DNA from: Chlamydiales bacterium
Lineage (GTDB): Bacteria > Chlamydiota > Chlamydiia > Chlamydiales > JAACFD01
Direction: 5' to 3'
DNA: 7,380 nt
Assembly (NCBI GenBank): GCA_009937555.1
Contig: JAACFD010000097.1
Location: 1 to 7,380, forward strand
Shown here: positions 6,703 to 7,380 of the stretch, one piece after another
How positions within the stretch are numbered: position 1 is the first letter of the stretch
Layout of the letters: every line of letters starts with the position of its first letter
The notes under the pieces: model-generated
Seen by the model: only the letters and a program-made list of their open reading frames with translations
Databases searched by the model: none
Told to the model about the DNA's origin: nothing
Position numbers and translations under genes: made by a program

Positions 6703-7380
6703 GTGATTTTGCAATACCAACTGATAATAGCTATATTGCTATTTTGGACTCATACCCTATCATCATCCGTTGATCCTTCTAGGCCCCTTCTTAGAGAAAA
6801 TATAGGGGATATGAAAGGAGCACTCAAGGATCTAGATGTACAGCTTAAAGCAAAAACGACTGCAGAGCTTGTATCTAAGAAAATTTCACTCCTTTGTCGC
6901 TTAAATATGTTTTCACAGGCTCATCGTCTATGGCAAGAAAACAAAGATACTTTTTCTATAGGGGATAGAAATTATCGTAAAGCATTAGAAGAACTTTGCT
7001 GGCTAAAGCTTAAACAAGGTTTTAGCACTGGTTCTTTAGAAACTAGAAGAGTGTGTTTGATAGCTGCAGCTTTGCAAAATGATGCTAGATCGATCCCTTT
7101 TATTACCCAAAGTCTAGATTCGAATAATGCCTGGATGAGATTTCTTGCGACTCAGTTGTCTGGAAATTATTTAGATGAAAAGCTATGGAGTCATATAGAG
7201 AGTAAATTTTTTGAAACACGTTCTTATGCTTGGTTAAGACAGGTTGTGAGCATTGTATCACACGTTCCACTGAGAGACTGGGAGAGCAATCTGTCTTCCT
7301 TTCTTAAAAAAGAGGATGTCCCTCATGACCTATTTGTTATGGTAGCTTCTGCGTTGGTGACCCTTAAAGAAAAACCTGAG
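6703..7380 (+). CDS. Secreted or anchored protein with HEAT-like helical repeats, partial at the window edge (likely CT384 homologue)
   Basis: An open frame of 226 codons runs from GTG 6703 to the window end without a stop, so the C-terminus is missing. The first residues form a hydrophobic segment (LIIAILLFWTHTLS, about 6-19) typical of a signal peptide or anchor. The rest is mainly alpha-helical with alternating helix pairs; a stretch around residues 125-190, including AWMRFLATQLSGNYL and AWLRQVVSIVSHV, resembles HEAT/ARM repeats, which act as protein-binding scaffolds. The GTG directly follows the HIT stop codon (TAG then GTG) with no clear Shine-Dalgarno, suggesting translational coupling; TTG at 6709 is an alternative, and a start at ATG 6811 would lose the hydrophobic leader. 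Position after the HIT gene matches what I recall for chlamydial CT384, annotated hypothetical. No enzymatic motif is visible. Confidence 0.7.
   Translation, partial: MILQYQLIIAILLFWTHTLSSSVDPSRPLLRENIGDMKGALKDLDVQLKAKTTAELVSKKISLLCRLNMFSQAHRLWQENKDTFSIGDRNYRKALEELCWLKLKQGFSTGSLETRRVCLIAAALQNDARSIPFITQSLDSNNAWMRFLATQLSGNYLDEKLWSHIESKFFETRSYAWLRQVVSIVSHVPLRDWESNLSSFLKKEDVPHDLFVMVASALVTLKEKPE

Overview
The window looks like chromosome from a member of the Chlamydiae, most likely an amoeba- or arthropod-associated family rather than Chlamydia itself. It is AT-rich. It holds an outer-membrane protein of the type I recall as DUF1207, a family described as centred on Chlamydiae. It also holds a membrane-anchored, eukaryote-like leucine-rich-repeat (LRR) protein, and a run of housekeeping genes (LOG-domain protein, MYG1 family, HIT family, HEAT-like secreted protein). 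From memory, that run matches the gene order CT387-CT386-CT385-CT384 of Chlamydia trachomatis. The phylum is inferred from protein families and synteny recalled without a database search.

Layout. On the + strand, 84-1400 encodes a signal-peptide-bearing beta-barrel-like protein. It meets head-on the end of a - strand LRR gene (1397-2803), and the two share a CTAG across their stop codons. Upstream of the LRR gene on the same strand is a 707-residue protein (2932-5055) with a PpnN/LOG-like nucleotide-binding domain at its C-terminus. A 419-bp AT-rich intergenic stretch (5056-5474) separates it from a divergent + strand operon: MYG1 family (5475-6362), HIT family (6367-6702) and a secreted helical-repeat protein (6703-7380, running off the window). 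The three operon genes are spaced 4 bp and 0 bp apart.

The most notable feature is in the LRR gene. The LRR pattern continues in the same frame, and in correct 24-residue register, straight through a TAA at 1775-1777 for another 125 codons. The gene therefore looks like one reading frame of about 468 codons cut by a single recent nonsense change, or by a sequencing error. Its true start is probably a TTG at 2803 behind a perfect GGAGGT, not the ATG at 2848.

Functionally, the LOG-, MYG1- and HIT-family genes all belong to families that act on nucleotides or nucleic acids. The DUF1207-like and LRR genes are cell-surface or host-interface candidates. I found no mobile element, CRISPR array, tRNA or rRNA.
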